From positions 1 to 64,000 of the forward strand of contig NZ_JACWUO010000011.1 of assembly GCF_020857975.1 (NCBI RefSeq): a stretch of DNA of 64,000 nucleotides. Direction: 5' to 3'. Source of the DNA: Stenotrophomonas rhizophila. Lineage in GTDB: Bacteria; Pseudomonadota; Gammaproteobacteria; Xanthomonadales; Xanthomonadaceae. Shown one piece after another: positions 37,358-45,241 of this stretch (within the stretch, counting starts at the first letter, position 1; each line of letters begins with the position of its first letter). The notes below the pieces were generated by a model that did not search any database, was not told where the DNA came from, and saw only the letters and a list, made by a program, of their open reading frames with translations. Both the position numbers and the translations under genes were made by a program.

Positions 37358-37677
37358 GGCTGGGAGGCCTCTTCGACGATGCGCTTGAGCTCGCCGGATT
37401 CGAACAGCTCCAGCACGATGTCGCAGCCGCCGATCAGCTCGCCATGGATGAACAGCTGCGGGAAACTGGGCAGGTTGGAGAACCGCGGCAGGTTGGCGCG
37501 GACCTCCGGCTCTTCGAGCACGTTGACGGTACGCAGCGCCGCCGCGCCGGCGGCCATCAGGGCCTGGATGGCGCGGCTGGAATAGCCGCACATCGGGTAC
37601 TGCGGGGTGCCCTTCATGAACAACACGAGGGGATACCGCTCGACTTCGGACTGGATCTGCTGCATCACCGCCACCAC
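37354..37677 (-). CDS. grxD: monothiol glutaredoxin, Grx4 family
   Basis: About 107 residues. The active site is 'KGTPQYPMCGYSSRAIQ' (Cys30), i.e. CGYS in place of the common CGFS; the GSH-binding 'FPQLFIHGELIGGCDIVLEL' follows. Grx4 proteins carry or transfer [2Fe-2S] clusters, often with BolA or in iron homeostasis. The GTG at 37677 is preferred since GGAGG lies seven bases upstream; an ATG at 37665 is the alternative. It is divergent from the superoxide dismutase gene and coupled to the degenerate SDR gene. Confidence 0.93.
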   Translation of the reverse strand: MVAVMQQIQSEVERYPLVLFMKGTPQYPMCGYSSRAIQALMAAGAAALRTVNVLEEPEVRANLPRFSNLPSFPQLFIHGELIGGCDIVLELFESGELKRIVEEASQP

Positions 37678-37792
37678 GACTCTCCCTCCAATGCGGGACA
37701 ACCCGACCTCGCCGGTCGGATAGACTTCCCTACCCGCTCATTCTAATCCTACTGGCCCATCCCCGGCGCCCGTTCCCAATCCGCACAGGCCC

Positions 37793-38374
37793 ATGCCCCT
37801 CGAACAGCCCCGTCTTCCCTACGATCGCACCGCCCTGCAGCCGCACCTGTCGGCGCAGGCGCTGGACCTGCACCACGGCCACCACCATCGCGCCTATGTC
37901 GAGGCGGTGAACGCGCGGATCGAGGGCACCGAGCTGGCCGAACTGCCGCTGGAGGACATCGTGCGGCAGAGCCAGGGCAGCCTGTTCGATGCGGCCGCCC
38001 AGGCCTGGAACCATGCCTTCTATTTCCAGTGCCTGCATCCGCGCGGCGGCGGCGACCCCAAGGACCGCCTGGGCGAACTGGTCACCCGCCAGTTCGGCGA
38101 CGTGCGCCGGCTGCGCGAGGAGTTCGAGCGTGCCGCATTGGGCCTGTTCGGCTCGGGCTGGGTATGGCTGGTGCAGCACCCCACCGGCGCGCTGGCGATC
38201 CAGGTCACCCGCAACGCGGGCACCCCGCTGACCGGCCAGAGCACGCCGCTGCTGGCCTGCGATGTGTGGGAACACGCGTATTACACCGATTACCAGAATG
38301 AGCGCGCGCGCTATCTGGAGGCGTTCTGGAAGATCGTCAACTGGGATTTCGTCGCCGCGCAGTTGCGGGATTGA
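37793..38374 (+). CDS. sodB: superoxide dismutase [Fe]
   Basis: A 193-residue Fe/Mn-superoxide dismutase. The four metal ligands are visible: H27 (in LHHGHHHRAYV), H74 (in QAWNHAFYFQC), D157 and H161 (in CDVWEHAYYTDY). Gln70, just before the second His ligand, is the second-sphere residue characteristic of iron enzymes. No signal peptide is present, so it is cytosolic. It is divergent from the glutaredoxin gene, a reasonable oxidative-stress/iron pairing. The C-terminal 'FWKIVNWDFVAAQL' fits the family. Confidence 0.95.
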   Translation: MPLEQPRLPYDRTALQPHLSAQALDLHHGHHHRAYVEAVNARIEGTELAELPLEDIVRQSQGSLFDAAAQAWNHAFYFQCLHPRGGGDPKDRLGELVTRQFGDVRRLREEFERAALGLFGSGWVWLVQHPTGALAIQVTRNAGTPLTGQSTPLLACDVWEHAYYTDYQNERARYLEAFWKIVNWDFVAAQLRD

Positions 38375-38398
38375 CGGGCGTACCGACCGATTAGGGGC

Positions 38399-38471
38399 GT
38401 ACCGACCAACGGTCGGTACCTACCGCCGACGTGGCCGGAATCGGGGTAGGTCACGACCGTTGGTCGTGACC
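38399..38471. repeat. pair of SMAG-type palindromic GTAG repeats
   Basis: Two hairpin units in opposite orientation: 38399-38424 (stem GTACCGACC/GGTCGGTAC followed by CTACC) and 38445-38471 (GGTAG then GTCACGACC/GGTCGTGAC), with a partial copy at 38380-38389. They sit between the convergent sodB and purK genes and may help end both transcripts. The GTAG-headed stem-loop matches the repetitive extragenic palindromes known from Stenotrophomonas. Confidence 0.8.
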
Positions 38472-38497
38472 GGGGCGACGGGTGCCGCCCTGCCCCG

Positions 38498-39646
38498 TTA
38501 CCGGCGCAGGGCCTCGACCACCGGAGCGACCTGGTCGGCACGGCCCAGCTGTGCGCCCACCTGTTCCAGCGCCGCGGCCAGCGCACCGGCATCGTCCTGG
38601 CGCAGCGTGGCGTGGCCGACCTTGCGGCCCTCGCGCGGCTGCTTGCCGTAATCGTGCCAATGCCCACCGGGCTGCCCGAGCACGGCCGCCGCAGCGGGCA
38701 TCGCACCCAGCCAGTTGAGCATGCAGGCCTGGCCGAGCATGCGGGTATCGCCCAGGGGCAGGCCCAGCACCGCGCGCAGGTGGTTCTCGAACTGCGAGGT
38801 CTCGCTGCCTTCGATGGTCCAGTGACCGGAGTTGTGTACGCGCGGCGCCATCTCGTTGACCAGCAGCTCCTCGCCGCGGCAGAACAGCTCCAGCGCGAAC
38901 ACCCCTACGTAGTCCAGGCGCTCGGCCAGGGCGCGGGCATGGCCGATCGCCGCCGCCTGCTGGGCCGAGCTCAGCTGGGCCGGCGCCAGGCTGGCCGACA
39001 GTACGCCGTCGACATGCCAGTTGCCGGTCACCGGCCAGGCGCGGAACTCGCCGTCGCGGCCACGCACGGCCACCACGCTGACCTCGCGGTCGAAGGCGAC
39101 AAAGCCCTCCAGGATCAACCCGGTCCGGTCGACGTAGTCGCCCAGCGCGGCCCAGGCGGCGTCGATGTCGGCCGCGCTGCGGATGCGGAACTGGCCCTTG
39201 CCGTCGTAGCCCAGGCGGCGGGTCTTGACGATGCAGGGCATGCCGAACTCGGCGACCTTGGCGGCCAGCTCGTCGCGGCTGCGGATGTCGGCGAACGGCG
39301 GCAGCGGGATGCCCAGCTGCTGGAACAGGGTCTTCTCGCTGAGCCGGTCCTGGGCCACCGCCAGGGCATCCGGGTTGGGATACACCGGCACGCGTTCGGC
39401 CAGGAAGCGGGCGCTGTGCGCCGGCACGTTCTCGAAATCGAAGGTGACCACGTCCACGCGGGCGGCGAACGCGGCCAGGGCCGCCTCGTCGTCGAAGGCA
39501 GCCACCTGCAGCGGTGCCAGCTGGGCGCCGCAGGCATCGGCCGCCGGGTCGAACAGCTCGAAACGCAGCCCCAGCGGCGCGCCGGCCAGCACCATCATGC
39601 GGGCGAGCTGGCCGCCGCCCAGAATGCCAACGGTCTTGTGGCTCAT
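38498..39646 (-). CDS. purK: 5-(carboxyamino)imidazole ribonucleotide synthase
   Basis: PurK converts AIR, bicarbonate and ATP to N5-CAIR in purine synthesis. The 382-residue ATP-grasp protein starts with '[20 protein letters not shown]' (~8-27), has the ATP-binding '[17 protein letters not shown]' and the catalytic-region '[20 protein letters not shown]'. It overlaps purE by four bases (ATGA), so the two enzymes of consecutive steps are co-translated. A SMAG repeat pair follows the stop. Confidence 0.97.
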   Translation of the reverse strand: MSHKTVGILGGGQLARMMVLAGAPLGLRFELFDPAADACGAQLAPLQVAAFDDEAALAAFAARVDVVTFDFENVPAHSARFLAERVPVYPNPDALAVAQDRLSEKTLFQQLGIPLPPFADIRSRDELAAKVAEFGMPCIVKTRRLGYDGKGQFRIRSAADIDAAWAALGDYVDRTGLILEGFVAFDREVSVVAVRGRDGEFRAWPVTGNWHVDGVLSASLAPAQLSSAQQAAAIGHARALAERLDYVGVFALELFCRGEELLVNEMAPRVHNSGHWTIEGSETSQFENHLRAVLGLPLGDTRMLGQACMLNWLGAMPAAAAVLGQPGGHWHDYGKQPREGRKVGHATLRQDDAGALAAALEQVGAQLGRADQVAPVVEALRR

Positions 39647-40146
39647 TGACGCGGGTCGTCGTGGGCCATGACGTCTTCGGTCTGGCGGGCGCGGAAGGCG
39701 TCCAGCGCCTGGCCGATCGCCGGCTGGTCGCCGGCCAGCATCGCCGCGGCGAACAGCGCCGCGTTGGAGGCGCCGGCATTGCCGATGGCGAAGGTGGCCA
39801 CCGGGATGCCGGCCGGCATCTGCACGATCGACAGCAGCGAGTCCATGCCGTTGAGGGCCTTGGACTGCACCGGTACGCCCAGCACCGGCACCGCGGTCTT
39901 GGCCGCGATCATGCCCGGCAGGTGGGCGGCGCCGCCGGCACCGGCGATGATCGCGCGCAGGCCACGCGGGCCGGCCTGCTCGGCATAGGTGAACAGCACG
40001 TCCGGCGTGCGGTGCGCCGAGACCACTTTCACTTCATAGGGAACACCCAGGGAATCCAGCTTCTGGGCGGCGTGCTGCATGGTTTCCCAGTCGGAGCGGG
40101 AACCCATGACGATGCCGACGAGCGGCGCGGTTTGGTTGAGGGTCAT
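39643..40146 (-). CDS. purE: N5-carboxyaminoimidazole ribonucleotide mutase
   Basis: PurE rearranges N5-CAIR to CAIR. The 167-residue product shows the class I signature '[20 protein letters not shown]' (~10-29), '[18 protein letters not shown]' with the active-site His, and '[19 protein letters not shown]'. It is first in the purE-purK pair. The 59-base gap to the divergent Trm112-like gene contains overlapping -10-like hexamers (TATTCT on plus, TAGAAT on minus). Confidence 0.97.
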   Translation of the reverse strand: MTLNQTAPLVGIVMGSRSDWETMQHAAQKLDSLGVPYEVKVVSAHRTPDVLFTYAEQAGPRGLRAIIAGAGGAAHLPGMIAAKTAVPVLGVPVQSKALNGMDSLLSIVQMPAGIPVATFAIGNAGASNAALFAAAMLAGDQPAIGQALDAFRARQTEDVMAHDDPRQ

Positions 40147-40205
40147 TGGCCGTCACCTGCCTTAAAGACGTATTCTAGCCATCTTCCACGCAAGACGAAG
40201 AATCC

Positions 40206-40475
40206 ATGGATCGCAAGCTGCTCGACCTGTTGTGCTCGCCCGACACCCGCCAGCCCCTGGCCCTGCTCGACGCCAAGGGCCTGGAGGCGCTCAACCGCGC
40301 CATCGGCGCCGGTGGCGTGGTCAAGGCCGACGGCAGCGCACAGGCGCTGGCCCTGCGCGAGGCGCTGCTGACCCGCGACCGCAAGCAGGTGTTCCGCGTG
40401 GACGACGGCATCCCGGTGCTGCTGGCCGAAGAGGCCATCGCCACCGCCCAGATCGCCGACTTCCCGGAAAAATGA
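40206..40475 (+). CDS. Trm112-family protein
   Basis: An 89-residue protein of the Trm112/YcaR family: 'DRKLLDLLCSPDTRQPLALL' at the N-terminus and 'FRVDDGIPVLLAEEA' near the end. These are small zinc-ribbon-like proteins that stabilise methyltransferases; here only one Cys of the zinc-binding set is kept, as in many bacterial YcaR-type members. Its stop overlaps the nadC start by four bases (AATGAG). It is divergent from purE. Confidence 0.88.
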   Translation: MDRKLLDLLCSPDTRQPLALLDAKGLEALNRAIGAGGVVKADGSAQALALREALLTRDRKQVFRVDDGIPVLLAEEAIATAQIADFPEK

Positions 40476-41329
40476 GCCGCGCCCCGCTGCTGGCCCCGGC
40501 CGATGCCGTGGTGGCCGCCGATGTCGCCCGCGCCCTGGCCGAGGACATCGGCAGCGGCGATGTGACCGCCGCGCTGCTGCCCGACCGCCCCGACAGCGCC
40601 TACCTGCTGTGCAAGCAGGATGCGGTGATCGCCGGCCGGCCGTGGTTCGATGCCACCCATCGGGCGCTGGACCCGGACGTGCGGATTGACTGGCAAGTGT
40701 CCGACGGCGATGCGGTCCGCGCCGGTACCGTGCTGGCCATCCTGCACGGCCGCAACCGCAGCCTGGTCAGCGCCGAGCGCACCTCGCTGAACTTCCTGCA
40801 GACCCTGTCGGGCACCGCCACCACCACCGCGCGCTACGTGGCGGCGGTGGCCGGCACCGGCACGCGCATCCTGGACACCCGCAAGACCCTGCCCGGCCTG
40901 CGCCTGGCGCAGAAGTACGCGGTGCGCTGTGGCGGCGGCGACAACCATCGCATCGGCCTGTTCGACACGGTGATGCTGAAGGAAAACCACATCCGTGCCG
41001 CCGGTTCGCTGACCGCCGCGGTGCAGGCCGCACGCGCGCAATGGCCGCAGCTGCCGCTGGTGGTCGAGGTGGAAGACCTGGGCCAGCTCCAGGAGGCGCT
41101 GTCGGTGGGCTGCGATCGCATCCTGATCGATGACTTCGATGTGGGCATGCGCCGTGAGGCGGTGCGCATCGCCGCCGGGCGGATTCCGCTGGAGGTATCG
41201 GGCAGCGTGGACCTGGCCGGGCTGCGCGCGATCGCCGAAGACGGGGTGGACTGCATTTCCATCGGCGGGCTGACCAAGCATGTGCAGGCGATCGACCTGT
41301 CGTTGAAGCTGGGCCCGCCGCCGGGCTGA
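40472..41329 (+). CDS. nadC: nicotinate-nucleotide pyrophosphorylase (carboxylating)
   Basis: NadC makes nicotinate mononucleotide from quinolinate and PRPP, the last step specific to de novo NAD synthesis. The 285-residue product contains 'LAEDIGSGDVTAALLP', 'SAERTSLNFLQTLSGTATTT', 'ILDTRKTLPGLRLAQKYAVR', 'MLKENHI' and 'LEVSGSVDLAGLRAIAEDGV', all standard family motifs. The ATG at 40472 overlaps the Trm112-like gene. Confidence 0.97.
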   Translation: MSRAPLLAPADAVVAADVARALAEDIGSGDVTAALLPDRPDSAYLLCKQDAVIAGRPWFDATHRALDPDVRIDWQVSDGDAVRAGTVLAILHGRNRSLVSAERTSLNFLQTLSGTATTTARYVAAVAGTGTRILDTRKTLPGLRLAQKYAVRCGGGDNHRIGLFDTVMLKENHIRAAGSLTAAVQAARAQWPQLPLVVEVEDLGQLQEALSVGCDRILIDDFDVGMRREAVRIAAGRIPLEVSGSVDLAGLRAIAEDGVDCISIGGLTKHVQAIDLSLKLGPPPG

Positions 41330-41336
41330 GCACCGC

Positions 41337-41400
41337 GTACCGACCGACGGTCGGTACCTACCGCGCCCCACCCGCGGTAGGTACCGACCGTTGGTCGTGC
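41337..41400. repeat. inverted pair of SMAG-type GTAG repeats
   Basis: Unit 1 (41337-41362) is GTACCGACC/GGTCGGTAC ending in CTACC; unit 2 (41376-41400) begins with GGTAG and repeats the stem. The two are head-to-head. They follow nadC by only 7 bases and probably form the 3' end structure of its message. Confidence 0.8.
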
Positions 41401-41449
41401 GGGCATTGGTCGTGCGGCATTGGTCGTGCGGACATTGGTCGCGCGGTCG
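41391..41449. repeat. four tandem 13-15-bp repeats
   Basis: The unit TTGGTCGTGCGGnCA occurs four times end to end (41391, 41406, 41420, 41435; the last degenerate). The first unit is the right arm of the neighbouring SMAG hairpin, so this looks like local slippage of a REP arm. It lies in the 194-base nadC-DUF2272 gap, in which no gene was seen. Confidence 0.7.
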
Positions 41450-41523
41450 ATCGCTACGCGATATTCACGGCCCCGCCAGACCCGGTCTGCGAGGCTTGCC
41501 CTGCCCCCATCCGGAGAGCGCGC

Positions 41524-42561
41524 ATGCGCCCCCTGCTCCTGCTTGCCTGCCTGTCACCGTTCACCGCGCTGCTGCCCGCCACCGCGTCGGCGGCCGAGGT
41601 CTGCGACATTCCGCCACGCTTCGGCCTGAGCCCGCTGGCGGTGAACATCGTGCAGACCGCCTGCAACGAGCACCGGCTGTGGTACCGCCCCTTCATCGAT
41701 CGCGATGGCCGCGCCGCCAGCCTGAGCGCGACCGAAGCCGAGGACGTGGATCTGGCCGACAGCGGCCTGGTGGCCTGGCAGCGCGTGGTCGGTTACTGGC
41801 GGCAGAGCGGCACGTTGTCGCCGCTGGGCGACCAGCCCGGTGCGTCCAGCTGCCTGGCGCCGCCGGGCGCGCGCTATACCGACAGCGACTGCCGTGCCTT
41901 CCTGATCGACACGCCGTGGTCGGCAGCATTCATTTCCTGGGTGATGACCCGCGCCAGCGTGCCCGGCTTCACCCGCTCGCCGCGCCATATCGACTACATC
42001 CGCGCCGCCTACCAGAACAGCGGCCCGTACCGCATGACCGACCCGGCGCAGGAAAAGCCCGCCCCCGGCGACATGCTGTGCTACCTGCGCGACCGCCGCC
42101 AGGCCCTGAGCTACAGCGGGTTGGTGCAATCGCTGGGCAGCGGCGCGGTGGCGCACTGGAAATCGCATTGCGAAGTGGTGATCGCCGCCAACATCGGCGG
42201 CGACCGCACCCTGTACCTGATCGGCGGCAACGTGATGAACACCGTGGCGATGCGTAAATTGTCGCTGGACCGCAGCGGCCGTATCGAACTGCCGCCGGCC
42301 AAGGCCGGTGCCGCCGACGGGATGGAACTGGGTTGCACGCCGGGGCGCGAGGAAGAATGCAGCTTCAACCGCCAGGATTGGGCCGCGCTGCTGAAACTGG
42401 TGGCCACCGCCCCGGCGGCGCTGCCCACCGTAGTGCCCAATCCGACGCCGGCGCCATACCCCGCGCCAACCACGCAGACCCCGGCATCACCTCTGCCCGC
42501 GCCACGCCCCGGCGCACCACAGCCGCCGCCCACACCCGCCCCGGTGCCGGCCACCTTGTGA
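41524..42561 (+). CDS. DUF2272 domain-containing secreted protein
   Basis: A 345-residue protein with a signal peptide (MRPLLLLACLSPFTALLPATASAA). The body matches DUF2272, an NlpC/P60-like fold family of unknown function: 'DTPWSAAFISWVMTRASVPG', 'SPRHIDYIRAAYQNSG', 'PAPGDMLCYLR' and 'WKSHCEVVI'. The last ~55 residues are Pro/Thr/Ala-rich and probably a disordered wall or envelope linker. The start follows a GGAGAG site. A cell-wall role is possible from the fold, but no catalytic set is evident. Confidence 0.85.
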   Translation: MRPLLLLACLSPFTALLPATASAAEVCDIPPRFGLSPLAVNIVQTACNEHRLWYRPFIDRDGRAASLSATEAEDVDLADSGLVAWQRVVGYWRQSGTLSPLGDQPGASSCLAPPGARYTDSDCRAFLIDTPWSAAFISWVMTRASVPGFTRSPRHIDYIRAAYQNSGPYRMTDPAQEKPAPGDMLCYLRDRRQALSYSGLVQSLGSGAVAHWKSHCEVVIAANIGGDRTLYLIGGNVMNTVAMRKLSLDRSGRIELPPAKAGAADGMELGCTPGREEECSFNRQDWAALLKLVATAPAALPTVVPNPTPAPYPAPTTQTPASPLPAPRPGAPQPPPTPAPVPATL

Positions 42562-42645
42562 TGCAGGCGCGGCCGCCGGCTTGATCCGCGGCGCATTCGT
42601 CGCCATCTTGTAGGATCCACCCGTCCTGCCCGCGCCGAGTCACCG

Positions 42646-43002
42646 ATGCCCAGCCTGATCCTGTTGATGATTGCCGGCGCGTTCGCCTACGCCTTCTGGA
42701 ATTCCTCGCGCGCCGCCGCCGAGCGCGCCGGCGTGCTGGGCCGCAACGCCTGCCGCGCCGCCGATGTGCAATGGCTGGACCAGGCCGTGCACGCCACCGG
42801 GCTGCGCGTGGTGCGCAAGGACAACGGCTGGCTGGGCTGGGAGCGCACCTTCAAGTTCGAGTACTCGCACGATGGCGTGGACCGCCACAGCGGCCGCATG
42901 GTGCTGCGCGGGGATGCGCTGGTGTCCTTCGTCGGGCCATCGGCGGCGCGGATCAGCGAGATCCGCCGCGGCGTGGACACCAGCGGTGCCGAGGATGTGT
43001 GA
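42646..43002 (+). CDS. DUF3301 domain-containing protein
   Basis: A 118-residue protein: one N-terminal membrane helix (LILLMIAGAFAYAFWN), then a small cytoplasmic domain with 'WLDQAVHATGLRVVRKDNGW' and 'RTFKFEYSHDGVDRHSGRMV', the DUF3301 pattern found next to division or envelope genes in gammaproteobacteria. Function unknown. It is followed by a SMAG repeat and a strong terminator, and faces sspB convergently. Confidence 0.88.
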   Translation: MPSLILLMIAGAFAYAFWNSSRAAAERAGVLGRNACRAADVQWLDQAVHATGLRVVRKDNGWLGWERTFKFEYSHDGVDRHSGRMVLRGDALVSFVGPSAARISEIRRGVDTSGAEDV

Positions 43003-43046
43003 TCGGGGGCGTAGTGCCGGATCGTAATGGTGTCCGGTCCGACGAC

Positions 43047-43070
43047 GTCCGACCATGGGTCGGACCTACC
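43047..43070. repeat. single SMAG-type repeat
   Basis: The hairpin GTCCGACC-ATG-GGTCGGAC is followed by CTACC (GTAG on the other strand). It lies in the 3' region of the DUF3301 gene just before the terminator. Confidence 0.7.
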
Positions 43071-43078
43071 GGGGGAAA

Positions 43079-43105
43079 GGCCGCCTTGCGGCGGCCATTT
43101 TTTTT
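43079..43105 (+). terminator. rho-independent terminator of the DUF3301 gene
   Basis: The stem GGCCGCC/GGCGGCC with TTGC loop (43079-43096) is followed by eight T. The T run overlaps the sspB stop codon from the other strand, so the two convergent transcripts share this site. Confidence 0.88.
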
Positions 43106-43547
43106 ATTTGACCACCCGCAGATGCGGGCGACCGCTGGGCTTGGGCGGCGCATCGTCGGGCGGGGTCGGGCTGTCGTCGGGCGGCAGCTCGTCGTCCGGG
43201 CCCGGCTCGTGCCCGGGAATGTCGTCCGGCAACGCCATGCCCTGCCCGGTCTCGCGCGCGTATACGGCCAGCACGGCCGAAATCGGCACCTGCACCGGAT
43301 GGCTGGTGCCGGAGAAACGTGCCGAGAAACTGACGTGGTCGTTGTCGATATGCAGCTGCACCACCGCGCGCTCGGCGATGTTCAGCACCACCCGGCCGTC
43401 CTTGACTGCGCTCTGCGGCACCTGCACGCCGGGCATCCCGGCATCGACCAGGATGTGCGGCGTCAGGTCGTTGTCATTGATCCATTCCACCAGGGCCCGC
43501 AACAGGTACGGGCGGTGGCTGGTCATGCGAAAAGTGTCTTCAGTCAT
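43104..43547 (-). CDS. sspB: ClpXP protease specificity-enhancing factor SspB
   Basis: A 147-residue SspB: N-terminal 'RPYLLRALVEWINDNDLTPH' and 'VLNIAERAVVQLHIDNDHVS' form the ssrA-tag-binding fold, 'FSGTSHPVQVPISAVLAVYA' follows, and an acidic/Pro-rich disordered linker ends in the ClpX-binding tail 'GRPHLRVVK'. It delivers ssrA-tagged proteins to ClpXP. It is downstream of sspA, the usual pair, with a 151-base gap in which nothing distinct was seen. Confidence 0.96.
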   Translation of the reverse strand: MTEDTFRMTSHRPYLLRALVEWINDNDLTPHILVDAGMPGVQVPQSAVKDGRVVLNIAERAVVQLHIDNDHVSFSARFSGTSHPVQVPISAVLAVYARETGQGMALPDDIPGHEPGPDDELPPDDSPTPPDDAPPKPSGRPHLRVVK

Positions 43548-43698
43548 GTGGGTAGCGCCAAGCCATGCTCGGCTGCGGGGATCCGATTGCGTAGTGGCAA
43601 GTGTACGCGCCCGCCTACCCGCAGGTCAGCCTCCGGGCGTGCCTGCCCTGCCATTGCGTTCAGTGCGGCCGGGCCCGTAGCGGCCCCGGCGGCATCGC

Positions 43699-44334
43699 TC
43701 ACACAGGCAGATCGCGCAGTTTCTTTTCCTGGTCGGTCAGGCTGCGGATGAAGCCGGGGTGGCGGAAGATGCGGTTACCGTAGTCTTCGATCGACTTGCC
43801 ATCCTTGGGCAACGGCACGTCCAGCGCCTTCAGCCGCCAGATGATCGGGGCCATCGCGCAGTCGGCCAGGCTCATTTCCGGGTTGAGGAAGAATTTGCTG
43901 GCCTTGAACAGCGGCACCGCGCTGGTCAGCAATTCCTTCAGGCGCTTGCGCCCGGCCTCGGCCTGGGTCTTGTTGCCCAGCTGGATGGCCTGCACCTGCG
44001 GCACCCAGTCGTGTTCGATGCGCAGCATGGCCAGGCGGATGCGCGCCCGCGACAGCGGATCGACCGGCATCAGCGGCGGGTGCGGGTAGCGTTCGTCCAG
44101 GTATTCGCTCACCACCGACGCCGCGTACAGCACCAGCTCGCGCTCCACCAGGGTGGGCACCGAGTGGTAGGGGTTCAGATCGATGAGGTCTTCGGGCGGG
44201 TTCTGCGGGTCGACCGGGACGAAGTCGTAGCTCACGCCCTTGGCCGCCAGGACCAGCCGTACGCGATGGCACAGGACATCGTCGTTCGAGGAAAACAGCG
44301 TCAGGGTATTGCGCATGCGTACGCTCGCCGCCAT
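43699..44334 (-). CDS. sspA: stringent starvation protein A
   Basis: A 211-residue glutathione-transferase-fold protein that associates with RNA polymerase rather than acting as an enzyme. Typical motifs are 'LFSSNDDVLCHRVRLVLAAK' and 'VDPQNPPEDLIDLNPYHSVP', then 'PTLVERELVLYAASVVSEYL'. The ATG at 44334 is chosen as the first before the conserved start; the frame continues 54 bases upstream. It precedes sspB and follows the petABC operon on the same strand. Confidence 0.95.
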   Translation of the reverse strand: MAASVRMRNTLTLFSSNDDVLCHRVRLVLAAKGVSYDFVPVDPQNPPEDLIDLNPYHSVPTLVERELVLYAASVVSEYLDERYPHPPLMPVDPLSRARIRLAMLRIEHDWVPQVQAIQLGNKTQAEAGRKRLKELLTSAVPLFKASKFFLNPEMSLADCAMAPIIWRLKALDVPLPKDGKSIEDYGNRIFRHPGFIRSLTDQEKKLRDLPV

Positions 44335-44494
44335 CAAAGGCTCTCCAACGACCGGTAACCGCCGGTCGTATCGGCGCCGCCAGCCCATTGCCGACGGTCG
44401 TCACAGTACCCGAGTGTGCAACCGACCATCACAAAAGCCAATAGGCTTGTCGACCCGGTCCCGGATCGACCGCCCAAGGCCTGCGCGATGGTGC

Positions 44495-45241
44495 TCAGTG
44501 CACGTCCTTCCAGTATTCCTTCTTCAGCAGGTATGCCAGGAACGTCAGCAGCGCCAGGAACAGGATCACCCACACCCCCAGCTTCTGGCGCTTGAGCACG
44601 GCCGGCTCGCCGGCATACTCCAGGAAGTTGGTGATATCGCGCACCGACTGGTCGTACTGGCCGGCATCGACGTTGCCGGGCTGCACGATCTTCAGCCCGA
44701 TCACCGGCGGATCGGCGCCGGGGCTGTCCGGCTTGCCATGGATGGCGTGCTGCATGCCCTGCATTTCCCACAGCGGGTTGGGCATGGAGGCGTTGGGGAA
44801 CAGGCTGTTGTTCCAGCCCAGCGGCCGCGACGGGTCCAGGTAGAACGACTTGAGGTAGGTATAGACCCAGTCGCTGCCACGCACGCGCGAAATCAGGCTC
44901 AGGTCCGGCGGCATCTTGCCGAACCACTTCTCGGCCTGCGCCTTGGGCATGCTGACCGGAATCTGCTCGCCGATCGGGGTGCCGGTGAAGTTGAGGTTGT
45001 TCATCACCTCTTCCTCGCTCAGGCCCAGGTCCTCGGCCATCCGCGAATAGCGCAGGTACTTCAGCGCATGGCAGCCGGAGCAGTAGTTCATGTACAGCTG
45101 CGCGCCGCGCTGCAGCGAGGCGCGGTCGCCCAGGTCGTTGCCGGCCTGCAGGGTCTTGCCGCCCTCGGCGGCACCGGCCAGGGCGCTGCCGAGCATCAGC
45201 GCGGCCGCACAGGCCAGCCGGACAATCCAGTGGTCAGTCAT
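44495..45241 (-). CDS. petC: cytochrome c1 of the bc1 complex
   Basis: A 248-residue protein with signal peptide (LACAAALMLGSALAGAAE), the haem c site CSGCHALKY (about residues 55-63), the axial Met region 'GTPIGEQIPVSMPKAQAEKW', and a C-terminal membrane anchor 'LGVWVILFLALLTFLAYLLK' followed by KKEYWKDVH. It transfers electrons from the Rieske protein to soluble cytochrome c in the periplasm. Its start overlaps the petB stop by 8 bases. Confidence 0.97.
   Translation of the reverse strand: MTDHWIVRLACAAALMLGSALAGAAEGGKTLQAGNDLGDRASLQRGAQLYMNYCSGCHALKYLRYSRMAEDLGLSEEEVMNNLNFTGTPIGEQIPVSMPKAQAEKWFGKMPPDLSLISRVRGSDWVYTYLKSFYLDPSRPLGWNNSLFPNASMPNPLWEMQGMQHAIHGKPDSPGADPPVIGLKIVQPGNVDAGQYDQSVRDITNFLEYAGEPAVLKRQKLGVWVILFLALLTFLAYLLKKEYWKDVH

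Noticed and set aside
40147..40205. Overlapping divergent promoters between purE and the Trm112-like gene
   Set aside because: The -10-like hexamers are clear but no acceptable -35 elements at normal spacing were found, so no promoter features are listed.
41337..41449. CRISPR-like short repeats
   Set aside because: Units are palindromic or directly abutting without spacers of equal length, and no cas genes are present; they are REP elements and a slippage array.
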